A DNA stretch of 64,000 nt from Acanthococcus lagerstroemiae (Eukaryota; Arthropoda; Insecta; Hemiptera; Eriococcidae), in contig CM063109.1 of the NCBI GenBank assembly GCA_031841125.1, positions 12,872,321-12,936,320 on the forward strand, given 5' to 3'. Every line of letters begins with the position of its first letter. The stretch's first letter is position 1. Made by a program: the position numbers and the translations under genes. Positions 45,375 to 57,020 of the stretch are shown here, piece by piece. The notes beneath the pieces were generated by a model. It was not told the DNA's origin. It did no database searches and was given only the letters and a program-made list of their open reading frames with translations.

Positions 45375-47337
45375 TCTATATACTAAAAAAGTAAAATCCA
45401 CCGCCACGACCGCCTCCGGGAGAAAAAATCGCTTTGTGGGTTGCCTACCTAAAAATCAGAAAAATTGCAGGGCAGATCAGCTACTTCCAAGGACATAATC
45501 TGTTCTAACATAAAAGATCTCCATGTTTTAAGATATAACCGAAATAATAAGACATAAAAAGACGTATAATGACATAATAACTACCCATATTAATCTCCAA
45601 GATCTCAAGTCGCAAGATATAACACATAGTCTAACTTACAAAATGTATAAAGGCAGATATAGTGTTCATGAATAGGGCAGACCAGCTACCTTACTCTGAG
45701 ATCTCAGGTCCTTATGACGTCATCATCATCACGCACTGTGGGTTGCCTACTTTGCTCCTTCATTGCTTATTTCTCCAAAGGAGTGGGTTGCGTACCCAGC
45801 CTCTTAATTGCTTAAGTTTGCAGGGGTAGCCTACCCTCAAGGGGGGTCATGGTTGAGGAGGAAGCTCTTGAAGGGGGAAGGCCCCTGTGGGGGCGTGAGC
45901 TGTGGATGGAGATGGATGCTTTGGGTGGGGCGGGAGGTTAAGGTGAGCAAGAGGACCTGGTGGAGGAGAAAGTCCTTGGTGAGAGAGGGGACCGGGGAGA
46001 GAAATGGCCGTGCTACGGGAGAGGCTGGTGGCAGGGTGGGGTACTGAGGGGGAAGGGCTCTTGGGGGAGGGGTGGTCACGGTTGTGAGAACTCCTGGGTG
46101 GATTGCCAGGGATCTTCGAGGGGGTCGGAGGACCATAGTGAAGACGGGCTCTGGAGGGAGATAATGCCCAGGGGGTAGTGGTGGGTGAGGATCCTGGAGA
46201 GACAGTAAAACTTTGGTAGATAAATGCCGGGTTGTAAAAGGTATTTATGGTGGAGGAGGGAGCTCCTGAAGGGGAGGAAATCCATGGCGGTGACAGAGAC
46301 TGTAGAGGGAGATCAAAGTCCTTGGGTGGGGGGGAGGTAATGGTGTGTAAGAGGTCCTGGTGGAGGAGGAAGTCCTTGGTGAGAGAAGCGGCCGGGAAGG
46401 CAAATGAAGGCTGTAGTGCGGAAGGTTCTGGTCCCGGGGAGGGGGTCTTAAGGGGAAGGGTTCCCGCGGGGGAGGGGTGGTCATGGTGGTAGAAGCTCCT
46501 GTTTGGTGGACCAGGGGATCTTCGAGGTGGTTGAGCAAGGAGGCTCTAAGGTGATGGAACCGCGGAAGGGGAAGGCTGTAGAGAGGGACTAAGGCCGCTG
46601 AGGAGGGAGTAGAGACTGCAGATTGTCTACTTTACCCTACTAATTGCTCATTTATCCAAGGGTAGCCTACCCCTAGGAGGTGGTTTATGGTGGAGGAAGC
46701 TCTAGAATGGAGAGGAACTCCATGGGGGCGTGACCTCAGGAGGGGGATAAAGGCCCTTGGCGGTGGAGGTAATGGTGAGTAAGAGGTCCAGGTAGAGGAG
46801 GAAATCCCGGGTGAAAGAGGGATTGGGATAAGGAAATGAGAGCCATGGTGCAGGAGGGGCTGGTGGTGGGGGTCTGAAGGGGAAGGGTGATCATGGTGGT
46901 GGGAGCTTCTGAGTAGAGAACCAGGGGATTTTCGAGTGAGGATGAGGAAGTCCAAGGGAGAGGGCCTACCCGGATGTGCAGAAGGAAAGTGTTCGCAGGG
47001 GGGTATACTGCGGAAGGAAAAGACTTTGGGGTGGGCATTGAAGCCTCTGGTAGGAGATTATGGCCGTTGCGAGGGAGGAGTTTGTGGCTAAGGAGGGCTG
47101 CGACTATTGAAGTGTGACCGTGGAGGCGGAGAGCGACCGTGGTGAATGAGGGGGTCGTGATGGAGAAGGAGGCTCATGATGAAGAAAGGATGGAAGGGGG
47201 TTCATGGTGGAAGATTGAGGACCGCTGATAGAGCGGGAGCAGAAGAATCGCAAAGCAAACCTCAACTCAGGAACAAAAGCTTTAGATCAAACACTGAGGA
47301 CTGTGATGGTCGGATGAGGCGCGGCGAAGCCCCATAG
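45375..47337 (+). mobile_element. Helitron-like element with internal G-rich tandem repeat
   Basis: It starts TCTATATACTAAAAAAG, like the fragments at 32539 and 32774, and shares about 300 bp with them (GTGGGTTGCCTACCTAAAAA, GGGCAGACCAGCTACC). It may end at 47337 with GAGGCGCGGCGAAGCCCCATAG before a T. A small GC hairpin followed by a CTRR-like tetranucleotide (ATAG here, not canonical) suits a Helitron 3' end. No Rep/helicase is encoded. The end assignment is tentative; the 5' assignment is supported by three copies. Confidence 0.5.
45840..46960. repeat. G/A-rich minisatellite, three units of about 400-440 bp
   Basis: Units begin near 45848, 46246 and 46686 with TTATGGTGGAGGA-like sequence. 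Each continues in the same order: GGGGGCGTGA or GGCGGTGACA, AAGAGGTCCTGGTGGAGGAG, AAGTCCTTGGTGAGAGA, GAAGGG, GGTCATGGTGGT and GGGATCTTCGAG. The strong purine bias yields long proline-rich frames on the minus strand, which are artefacts of composition. Confidence 0.8.
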
Positions 47338-49440
47338 TGTGAATCTAATATTTACATTGATTAGTTACCTAATACCTACCAAAGTATTTTACCCCGTAAT
47401 GAAAAAATTTTCAAATTTCAATGTTTTCGTCGTTCTCATTGCGATATTTTCGAGGTCGAATACACTCGTAATAATTACCAGGTTGATTTTTGAACGAATT
47501 TGCACAGTTCAGTCATCAAACGAAAGACAAAAGTAAGAGTACTATCCGGTAAATTAAACAGACCTTACCCAAATATTGTTGCCTGAAAACCTTTATGATT
47601 ATTTTCTTCCACCACCGCAATGGATCTTATGAGTGCGCAACGTGTTTTACCAAAAAAATTTACTTTTAGATGCCGAAAAACGATGAAAATCAGGTGACAA
47701 AAGAAAAACTTGTGTTACATGTGGCACATAATATGTTAATAAAGAATGTGTTGGACTGACTGAAAATGACGTGGAAGAATTCGTGGGTTCAAGTGTCAAA
47801 AAGTGTCTGTCACTTCTGGTCTTAATGTTTCAGTTTCATTTTGAATAAAGACAATTCCAACAATGGGGATGACTTTCCTATTTGGCGAATTTACTTGATG
47901 CGCACTTCTAGGATACATGTTGTCCACTTTTGGAAACTCGGGTTCTCAAAAGTGCGCATCTAACTTTTTCTGGGAAAACTGTCATATCACTTTAATTTAG
48001 CGGCTTAAAATTTTGAAGAAAAAGAAAAAAACATACCTCGTGAAAACTGATCGTTTTTCCACATTATATCAAAATTTCAACAAATTCCATATAAAATTTA
48101 CTGAGCAATAAAATTTTTTCTGATAGGTGCGCTCTCTTTATAATCCTTTCCCTATGTATAATTACTGAACACGTGACTCGTAATAACAACAACGTAAAAC
48201 GAAATTTATTAATAAAATGGGTACTTGATAAATATAAAATTTTTTATCATCCGTAATACCGTATAAAACAAAACCGAAGACTGTTTTGAATTTGGATAAA
48301 TCCGCAGGAGGTGACAGTTCTCTCGGAAATGCCAACTCTTTATCACCAGAGTTTTTTCTACCTGCTTTCGTTATCGTATTATCTATTAGCCATTGTTGTG
48401 CTTCGAATTTCAGCCCAAATCCGTAGATTAGTCGCGTTTTTGAGTGGCAGAGGCTTTTGAGTTATACCTTATAACATAACATGTTGGCTGCTGGAAAATT
48501 ATGCATGATCTAGAGAGATTCCGGGTGCTTTCGTTCTGAAGGTTTCACATTCTTTAATAAGTAGATGAATTCCGGAAAATCAGCTTTCGGGAAGTACTCC
48601 TCGCCGACATACACCACACGTCCTCATAACTGATTTACTCCCTCCTCTCCACAGCGACGGAATATTACATGAAGTACCTAACACTGTGCTGCGGTTGCGC
48701 TACTTGCTCCAGTCTTGTAAATGCAAGTATGGTGCTGGCATTAATTTATTTTTAGAAATACTAAATCTATACCTACGTGGGTGAAACTTGGTGCATGTAG
48801 TTGAGTAGGTACTGTTCGAGTAGATAGATATCGTATGCATGTATATATATGTTACCGTTAATGTGTATAATCAGTTAAAGTATATAATTTCATTGAAATT
48901 CTCACTAGTTTCTGGCCCCTGATTCCTTTCCTTACAGGATAATTGGCTCAAAATCTTGGAGGTCTTTAATTCTTGTCTGTTTACACAACAATTCAAAGTT
49001 TCAGCCTAACTGCTTTGAAAGAACCCCTTCCAAGGGCTATGAATTGTGAGAAACCAGAACTTTTGATTGTTTTTGGCCTCTGTATTAAGTGCTACTGAAT
49101 TATATCATTTATGTTATCTAATCTAGGCACAGAGTTGTCTTTTAAAATCAGTTATCTGTTGGGTATAAAAATTTCAATTAACTTATGTGTACTTACACGT
49201 CGTTAAACGGAAAAGTTCATCGGAAAGCTTTACTCTTGAACTAACTAGAGTGTAATTAAGAAGTTTATCGCTGATGAAGATATGCGAAAGTTATCGATAG
49301 ATGGAAAGGTGCGTGGAACCTATTCAATGCTACCGTTATTAATACATCTATTTAGGTAAGACTACCTGTTCGAACGTGGAATAAGTGCTGAGTAAGACGT
49401 TCGTTCGTGTTTAATTCTATCGGTGGTATTTTGTGTTTGT
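47338..49440. other. No gene recognised; lies upstream of the SLC22-type gene
   Basis: Mixed sequence. CCTTTCCCTATG at 48143-48154 mirrors CACAGGGGAAAGG at 45257, possibly the two ends of an older element around the Helitron-like copy. The last few hundred bases (49200-49450) may hold the promoter and 5' UTR of the transporter gene, but no core element was identifiable. Confidence 0.3.
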
Positions 49441-49452
49441 TAATATCGAGTC

Positions 49453-49467
49453 ATGGCTATTAAAAAG
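49453..49467 (+). CDS. Proposed first coding exon of the SLC22-type transporter (MAIKK)
   Basis: ATGGCTATTAAAAAG followed directly by GTACAT, a plausible donor. It ends in phase 0, matching the phase-0 start of the exon at 50703. The join reads MAIKK-EKSLAWDLDEVLTDL, a natural short cytosolic lead into the conserved SLC22 N-terminus. The context before the ATG (TCGAGTC) is acceptable but not strong. An alternative start exon, for example at 24927, cannot be excluded. Confidence 0.5.
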
Positions 49468-50702
49468 GTACATACCTATATGCCTGCTAAATTCCATTGT
49501 GAACTTGTCCTCTGAAATTGTAGTTTCAATTTGTCCAGATATGTTTGACAGTTAATAATTATTCTATTTTATTAACTTAATCCTCAGTGTGTTTTTCAAT
49601 AATTCCGTTTGAATCGCTGTGTGTAGCCCGCTGATATGTTTGTAATACCATTAGTGGGATGATTCAGTTTCAGATGTTGAGGACTTTTCTCATTTTCTGC
49701 CAATCAATTTAAGTTTTTTACACTGATTGATTTAGTAAAGTATGTGAAAGTGAATTCCAAACGTATTAAAGTTTACTGTCAATTAAAGTTAAATAAGGTG
49801 GGGATTACCGCTAGTTCACCCAAATAACAACATAGTTAGAATTCCTTTAAGAATGAGTAGCTATCCCACCACTGTACATCTTACTATTAGTATCTCATTC
49901 TTTCGAGCATCTTGGGTAATTTTTGGTTCATACTGTTGCTGGTGGATATGTAATTATCGCTATGTGACAGGCTTCCAGTCTCGGAATCGTCTTACACCTG
50001 AAATCCAGCTCTCTTCTTTTAAATAAGTGCATATAAGAAGAAATATTATCCCATTGTGACACCCAGCAACACTGTGTGTATCATTATTACTAACACTGCC
50101 TATAACTGGTAACTTGACTGTCAGACATAATTTATCTAAATATGTCATCTTATAGATCTTGAAAATCTGTGTCAGAAGGTATTGTAGGCGCAGACACGTC
50201 AAAATGCTAAAAAATGATGTGTCATCCTATTGCAGATTGACTTTTTGCTGGTATTTAACTGGTGTCAGATCAATCGAGGTGGAAACATAGCACGTCCTGT
50301 AACCCACGCACGCATTATAACGTATGTTACCACCAGATCAGAAAGATTAGTACTGTGCGTGTGCACGTCGTGAAACACGTGGCTAGTAAGCGAACTGCGG
50401 CTGCACACTCTTCGGCACAGAGAAGAAAAACTCTCGTAATAAAACCGTGACGAAAGCTACGGTAAACTACCTCGACTAACCTGCCCAGGAGAGTCATGGC
50501 GCCTGAGGAAGTTTTTCGCGTGAAGAAATTGCACATGTCCTTAGTAGCTTTGAAAGTAGTGCATGAGACAGACACGTTCTGTATATGTACTTATTTCAGA
50601 TGTTCTTTCATAGAATTATAGGTACACGAATGCGCTGTAATTTTGAAGATGATGTTCATATTTGCTTGTAAATGAATAAGTATGTGTGTTTGTTTGTTTC
50701 AG

Positions 50703-50857
50703 GAGAAGAGTTTGGCATGGGATCTGGACGAGGTGTTAACCGACCTGAAATTTGGTCGCTATCAATTAGTAAATCTATGCCTTATTGGCTCGGTCATCAT
50801 GTTCTCAAATTTATTCCCGTTAAGCTTCACATTGACTGCAGGAGATCTGGATTACCG
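50703..50857 (+). CDS. SLC22-type organic cation transporter-like, exon: cytosolic N-terminus and TM1
   Basis: SLC22 proteins are 12-TM major facilitator transporters that move organic cations, anions or carnitine-like solutes across the plasma membrane. This exon starts after TTTGTTTCAG and has 51 codons plus two bases before CG|GTGAGT. It encodes SLAWDLDEVLTDLKFGRYQ, the D-x-D-E-V-L...GxFGRYQ signature that opens SLC22/OCT proteins. A hydrophobic span follows (LVNLCLIGSVIMFSNLFPLS), which is TM1, then the start of the extracellular loop (TAGDLDYR). The split Arg codon joins exactly to the next exon at 54179. The substrate cannot be told from sequence. Confidence 0.9.
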
Positions 50858-51892
50858 GTGAGTGCAGCCTTATCTAATCTTAGTTTGCAGAGCTTCGGGC
50901 GTGGCTCACTCATTCGTGTTCTCATTTTTTATGGGTAGATACTTAGTCTACGCTGCTTTACTTATAAACAAAAAATTATCTGCGTACGGCAAAACAACAT
51001 AACATGAATAAGTGGTATAATTATGTCATAAAATATTGGTTTACTAAAATTTAGCTTTTTAGTGCACGTCGTAAGAGAAAAATCTGAAAAATTTGTTTAT
51101 GATAACTAAAAGTGTATATTTGACAATTTAGCTTGATATGGCAGTTTTTCTGCAGCTAAATGTACAAAAATGTGAAAAAATTGGCTACACATAAACGAAG
51201 TTTAAATTACTGCCACTGGTTAGAACACGTTGGTTCCTATTCAGGCTTTAATTTTTCACGTCAATGTAATGTATTTCAAGTTTTCTTGCACTTCTCGAAT
51301 TTTCGAAACAGGGCTGGAAAAACCGAAACTTATGAACTTATGTTCGGATTCAGCTTAATTTCTAGATGGAAGGATCTTTCAAATTCGTTTTGGCTTCAGA
51401 AATGTCTGTGTTGTACTTCCGATTTCGGATACAACTTTACTGATATGATTACCTCAGCTTCAGTTTCGGATTCCGATTCGAGTTTTGACTTCTCGTCGTA
51501 TGGTCATCTCATTCTTTTGTAGTACCAAAAATGTTCACCAATTACAACTGGACTGATCTGAGACGAAAGGCTCGATCTTTCGACCATTGAAAAAGAGAAA
51601 CTACCCTAGTACTAGCGAGTCTTAGAGGTACATTTCCTGGTACATTTTCAAGGGGATATACGTCAAAATCTCGTATCACAGATCACGGCAGTATAACATT
51701 AAGTGGAAACCGAAGCCATTAAAATCTACTAATACATTACGGCTTCGTTTCAGCTTCAGTAAAATTGCATTATGAACTTCAGTTTCGGCTTTTCCCTCGC
51801 AAGGTGATTACACATAGCTTCTGGATCGGCTTTAGAGACAGCACAATTTCTCAAACTTCGAGATTCAGATTCAGTTTCATATTGCCAACCCT

Positions 51893-52321
51893 CGTTTCAT
51901 TTGCTCTCACCCGAGCCCTGGAACCGCCCTTTCGAGCATTACCTCAGGGCATCGGGGAGCCTCTTAGGGCTACCTCAGCCCTCTTCTCTTCTTGCCGGGA
52001 ATCGGTCTAGGTCGCAACTGCGCTATGTTTCTGTCGAATACCCGTATCAGTAGCCCGTGGTTTATGCCGGTGAGGTCAACGAGCACCGGCAGGTAGCGCC
52101 TTACTCATTTACAGCTTTCAGATACTGGCGACCGATTACACACTTCTCGGAAGCCTCTGCTGTTAAGTGGTTGTGACTCTGTGTACGTTATCAGAATGCG
52201 GTGTTAGAATGGGTGACGAGTTCTTTCTTGTATTACTGATAACGATGCCGGCGTTGGGAATCGATCCCGGTGCCTTCGGGTTAGGAAGCCTAGTTCTTAC
52301 CGCTGCGCCACAGAGCCATAG
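51893..52321 (-). mobile_element. tRNA-derived SINE, family A, copy 2, with 12-bp target duplication
   Basis: ATTGCCAACCCT flanks both sides exactly (51881-51892 and 52322-52333). Structure is the same as at 38904-39343: tRNA-like head at the right (TGGCGCAGCGG A-box; GGGATCGATTC B-box, diverged by one base), central domain, and shared body ending CAGGGCTCGGGTGAGAGC. It sits in antisense orientation inside an intron of the transporter gene. Confidence 0.92.
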
Positions 52322-52417
52322 ATTGCCAACCCTGGTTCGAAATTTAGATTCAACTAAGTAACACGTACCGTCAACTGGGGTAATGTAGGCCATAGGTACC
52401 TTAAATTTTGTTACATA

Positions 52418-53135
52418 TTATATAAAAATCACGCATGAAGCGCTAGTGGTTTGGGAGAAAAGACGGGTGTGACATTGTGTACCGCGTGTCACTGTGTACC
52501 GGCTTACACTATACCTTCTTCTATAATGATTCTTAAACAGAATATTTCCTATAACTAAGTTATACTTCGCACAAAACTGTATCAAACGCTCTCCTCTTTC
52601 ATTTCTCATTCCTAATCCAAAATCCCCAACTATATTATCTTCTTTTCCTTCACCAACTCTAGCATTCTAATCACCCATAGTAATAAGATTCTCTTCGCCT
52701 CTACCATGCTTCACAAGTCCCTCTAATTCTTCATATACCTCCTCAATTTCTTCGGCCTCGTGAGTATTAGTAGGCATATGTATTGTTGTTGTAAGTACCT
52801 ACTGGTTTGGTATTGATTTTTATCAAGATTAACCTTTCACTCTGTTGTTTATAATATATAACTTTATTACCTATTTGTTTATTCAGAACAATTCCGGCGT
52901 CTACTTGCCTTTTTATTCCCTTTGTATTTATTATTCTAAAGTCTCCTGACCAAAAATCATTTTCCTCTTTCCACCTTACTTCACTTATTCCAACTATTCC
53001 TGGGTTAATACTCTTCATTTCTCTTTTAAGATTCTCTAATCCTCCAACTCCATTAAAGCTTCCTATTTTAATTGCGCCTTTCTTTTTAAAACTTTCCAAT
53101 GATGATGCTCCCCCAAGTAGCTCCCTTTCGGACAT
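52418..53135 (-). pseudogene. LINE endonuclease (APE-type) fragment in intron 2
   Basis: The minus strand encodes the N-terminal half of an APE-like endonuclease: IKIGSFNGVGGLENLKREMK, GIVGISEVRW (with the catalytic Glu), then VLNKQIGNKVIYYKQQSERL and a frameshift near 52770. EEIEEVYEELEGLVKHG follows, and the GDWNA block in which the Trp codon has become a stop (about 52670). RNERGERLIQFC and a truncated end near 52418 complete it. It looks like the 5' portion of the same family as the RT fragment at 40430-42995. No RT follows. Confidence 0.85.
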
Positions 53136-53404
53136 CCGAATGAGGAGGTTTTTACGTCCGGAAAAATTATTTACTTACCTGTTGGAACGCCTTTATCAGT
53201 AATTAATTTTTGGAAAAGCTACATTTCTTGGAAAGAGATACTGTTGTAGTTTTTCATTGCTCTCAACAGTGTTTATCTGTCGGAGTTTGCCTTCTCTTAG
53301 GTGCTTTTGGTCGCGATTCTAACAATATATAACCTCATAGAGAGTCTTTTTTTTTACGCGTAAACCTCCTCGCCATGGCAAGGTATCACCCAAGAGGAGG
53401 AAAT

Positions 53405-53636
53405 GAAGGGTAAAGAATCAGAACTCACATTTGCCATTTTACTTCAAGGGCGCAAATAGGCAAAATACTGTACACGGGTGCAGGAATATCTTTGCTGCGC
53501 CTGTGAATGTGCGATATGTATAACATACTCCACATTCACAGGCGCAGCAAAAATATTCCTGCACCGTGTACAGTATTTTGCCTATTTGCGCCCTTGAAGT
53601 AAAATGGCAAATGTGAGTTTTGATTCCTTACCCTTC
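53405..53636. repeat. 232-bp near-perfect hairpin element in intron 2
   Basis: Two arms of about 115 bp are inverted copies with only about five or six differences and almost no loop (centre near 53520). AAAT flanks both sides (53401-53404, 53637-53640), consistent with a 4-bp target duplication. The arms include GGGCGCAAATAGGCAAAATA and GCTGCGCCTGTGAATGTG. It has no coding capacity. Transcribed with the gene it would form a long double-stranded RNA. Confidence 0.9.
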
Positions 53637-53689
53637 AAATGTTGATACATAAAATCCGCCTCTTTCTCGATACGAAATTGTGGTCGAAT

Positions 53690-53910
53690 TTGACACAGAA
53701 TTTGATACAGTCGAGGTACCATGCCGACATCAATTTGTGGATTGATTTGTGCATTGACTTTGTTATCAAATTTTATCCAAAAGTTGATATCGGCATATTG
53801 AATCGACTTCTACATTGAATTTTGTAACATTAAGTATGATCTCAGTGTCGTGTTGAAAAAGTGACAAATTTTGAATGTTGACGAAACAGTCGATTTCTGT
53901 ATCGATCGTG
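53690..53910. repeat. Degenerate short-period repeat (TTGAC/TCGAT words)
   Basis: GAATTTGACACAG, ATTGACTTTG, AGTTGATATCGG, GAATCGACTTC and ATGTTGACGAAACAGTCGAT recur about every 20-30 bp with drift. The texture matches 1540-2110. Confidence 0.35.
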
Positions 53911-54178
53911 ACTACTTTCAACGTCAATGGAGCGTGAAGGTCGCGGCTTCACGTTTGACAATAACTATTCTCAAAAAAGAAAAAACGTTTTTGCCAACAT
54001 TCCTCATTCATATCTTCCTTCTTCTTCATTTACTTCGACTAAACCAACATATTAGAAATGTCACACTTCCCATTGAGATTTCAAGTACATGCAATATTTC
54101 TATCTAAATGTGGACCTGTAGTTACAGTATTTTTCTATCTTGCTATCCACATATTTCATTCATTTTCGTTTATTTCAG

Positions 54179-54419
54179 CTGCCACATACCAAAGTGCGAT
54201 GGTCCGGACCCGAAGATGGCAGAGTACGAACCTTCGTGGTTGCCCAACGCCGTCCCATATCATGATTCGAAGCCCTGGAAATGTATACGGTATAAACCAT
54301 CTACGAATAAGACTTTGCACAACAGTACTCAGTGCTCGGCCGACCAGTTCAATAAAACTAAAACACAGAAGTGTCGTCCATGGGTATTCGCCAATGACGA
54401 GAATACTATCGTCAGAGAG
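54179..54419 (+). CDS. SLC22-type transporter, exon: large extracellular loop
   Basis: The acceptor TTTATTTCAG precedes the exon. One base completes the Arg codon, then 80 codons run to GAG|GTACCT (phase 0). The peptide has the layout of the SLC22 TM1-TM2 loop: five regularly spaced cysteines (CHIPKC, WKCIRY, TQCSAD, QKCRPW), several N-glycosylation sequons (NKT, NST, NKT) and a WVF patch. A sixth Cys follows in the next exon. Conserved loop cysteines in this family form disulfides needed for folding and oligomerisation. No stop or frame lesion. Confidence 0.92.
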
Positions 54420-55272
54420 GTACCTATACAAAATCTGTTCTTATTTTTCCGTTGTGATACTTAACACATTTGTCCTCACATGACAATTTTACAGTGTTTA
54501 GTAAATCTTGTCCATTTAATTAGAAAGTTGTGAGTACAAAATATTGCATATAGGTTTCTGAAAGAACATCATCTAATTTAGTTCTTAAGAAGATGTTATT
54601 GTTGTGTGTGCCAATTGGGAAATACGGATCTTCGCAAACTGACCTTCGAACAGCTGTAATTAATTACTGAAGACGAAAACGATATCGGGTATTCTTAATT
54701 TTGGCGAAACAGAAAATCATGTTGCTCTATACATATATCATTCTGTCATATTATATTAGTGTACAATTTCATTGAGTCTTTCAAAAGCAGAACAATGAAG
54801 TACCTAGTTATTTTCAGAGACGCACGGAACGGAAGAGTACCTAACAAATATGATATATTTTTGCACTTATCAATTCCGACTGGGAATGCCTGTCGTGGAG
54901 CCCATTTGTTAAGAAAGTAAATCAATGTAGATGTGTAGTAGGTACTTTACTGAAGTCGGTCGGATATGCCCCTCGGGTACTTGTAATGATGCTACATGTA
55001 CAGATAACGTGAACATTGTTAGAGAAACTTTCGATCTAAAAAAAAACACTTGTCGAGTAGAGGTCACGGCCAGGGTCTTTTGACGCCTAAATAATAAAAA
55101 TCTTAACCTTGTGGCAGATCGTGGCTGTATCATCATAGAAATGGAAGTTCGTTGTGTACACATTAATTAGCGAAAGTGATTTAGAATTATGCTACTCGAA
55201 GTAGTTACATAACCGAGGTTTCATGCGTAGGATCTGCAGACAGTGGTATAGAAAAAGATTTGCGTTGATATA

Positions 55273-56110
55273 TAGGGTGTCTCTTTTGCAATGACCCCCC
55301 TTCCACCTGGTAAATAAGCAACCAATCATATTCAACCTTTTTCCATGATCTTTAATTTTTTTCTGTGTAGTTACCACATCAACTGTCATCTTGCACCTCC
55401 TCATCGGTATGCGCCACAGCTCGAGGAATATGGCCAAAATGTTACCAAAACCGAATTTAGCGACCTTTGGGACCAATTATTGAATACCTACCCATATTAA
55501 ACTTTACAAAATATTAGAACGCCCTCCCCTATGGACCTCCATTTCAAAAATGGGGTAAATAGATGAAAGGAGGGAGGTAAATAAGCCCCATAAACGATAT
55601 AAATCTGTGAAGTTGTAAAGTAGTTGAAAAAGATGATTATATCTTCATAAAAGGTCTGTGCATATGTGTTAAAAAGTAACAATTTTAAATGGGGATATCT
55701 TGAACTGCATTTTGAGCAGTTCTAATCCGGAGACAAGAAAGTTGCTAATGACCTTTTTTATGGGAAATTTTTTGTAAAATTTATTGAAAATAAAAAAACA
55801 GTAGCTTAAGAGGGCAAGTTTCACAGGAAATTGAAAAAATGTGAAAATTTTCTGATATAATTTGTACTAAAATTGATTTTATGAACACCCTGTCGACCTT
55901 CTTGTTTTTCTGTGGTTACTACAACTGCCTTTACTATTACGTACTGGTACCATTTTTCTGAGAAAAAAAATCAAAGATAGAAAACTTTTCAAAATTTGAC
56001 CATAACCCAGCCCCTCCAGAAGTAAGAGTATGCAAACATATCTGCATGGTGTCGGGATAGGTTGCCTACTTACCAGGTGGAAGGTAGGTCATTGCAAAAG
56101 AGACACCCTG
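55273..56110. mobile_element. 838-bp TIR element (CAGGGTGTCTCTTTTGCAA ends) in intron 3
   Basis: The left end TAGGGTGTCTCTTTTGCAAT and the inverted right end CAGGGTGTCTCTTTTGCAAT continue into TGACC...TTCCACCTGGTAA, about 55 bp in all. TATA flanks both sides (55269-55272, 56111-56114), the same target pattern as the foldback element at 8169. No transposase is visible. Confidence 0.85.
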
Positions 56111-56654
56111 TATAATTGTCTTAAAAGCAGGGGTTTTAATATGTCACCTACAATCAACACAAGTCGGTATGCATCCCTCAGTAGAACTCATGGAATATAT
56201 GTCTGTAACAAGAATAAAATATGAAATAAAACAAAAAGTCATAGATGGCAAATCACTTTTCCAACAGCACTCATAGACTATAATATCATGACATTATCCC
56301 TGTGAAAACTATATTTCATTACTGATACAAAATAGCTTCATACAATTCAAGTTTTGAAATAGCTTACAAAATAGAAAACTTGGGGAATACTGAATGTGAA
56401 AACATAACAGGGAGTAGCCCCCGAAAATTAGTCACTAGATCTTACCAAAACCACCAATATTAATGCAGGTATGAGACAGTTGATAACTCTATAGTATTAC
56501 CATACGATACCACCTGTATTAATTGACTTATAACAGAGGAACAGGATTACCTATGAAAGGCTATGGAAACTAATTACTGTTTCAAAAGTTCTTAAATGAT
56601 TGCGTAGGATTGATGGACAAAAAAAAATTACTAAGTACCTACAAAATAACTATA

Positions 56655-56804
56655 AGTGGCCCTGCAAGTAAAAGGAATATAGTGTGTCACGAGTTTTTAA
56701 GAAACGCGTTTAAAGTTTCGATATAAAAATCCCACGCTCTAGTTGGCGTTTCCCTTGAAAACTCGTTTTGACACACTGTATCCCTTTTAACTTGCAGGGT
56801 CACA
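56655..56804. mobile_element. 150-bp MITE with about 45-bp TIRs and TA duplication, in intron 3
   Basis: AGTGGCCCTGCAAGTAAAAG and the inverted right end TGTGACCCTGCAAGTTAAAA continue to GTGTGTCA...CGAGTTTT. TA flanks at 56653-56654 and 56805-56806. Almost the entire element is stem. Tc1/mariner-like by its target. Confidence 0.88.
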
Positions 56805-57020
56805 TATTAACAATTCGTAATTTAATAAGAACATAACAAAGATTAGCATAAACTGCTCGACCAGGCCCTATTGAAACATAAATAGGTAAAAATATAATTG
56901 AACTGAGTAACTACTATCACTGAGGGTACGAGTATAAGCAGTAGTTAACCTAAGTATGAATCTGCAAATACATGTTAAGCCCTGTAGGAGTATTAATCGG
57001 ATTTTTTTGTTTTATTTCAG

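Larger units (their letters stand above)
50858..54178 (+). other. Intron 2 of the SLC22-type gene (3.3 kb)
   Basis: GT...AG bounded. It contains a family A SINE (51893), a minus-strand LINE endonuclease fragment (52418-53135), a 232-bp hairpin element (53405) and a degenerate GTTGAC/TCGAT repeat field (about 53690-53910). All are foreign sequence. The rest (about 50940-51880) has no recognisable feature. Confidence 0.75.
54420..57020 (+). other. Intron 3 of the SLC22-type gene (2.6 kb)
   Basis: Starts GTACCT and ends TTTTATTTCAG. It contains an 838-bp TIR element (55273) and a 150-bp MITE (56655). Outside those, nothing is recognised. Confidence 0.75.

Noticed and set aside
45837..47038. Several proline-rich minus-strand open frames of 70-107 codons
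   Set aside because: They overlap in different frames and follow the purine-rich tandem repeat; the composition alone produces them.
53871..54178. Upstream extension of the transporter exon at 54179 as coding sequence
   Set aside because: The open frame continues upstream by chance, but a good acceptor at 54178 and exact phase match to 50857 mark the true exon start.
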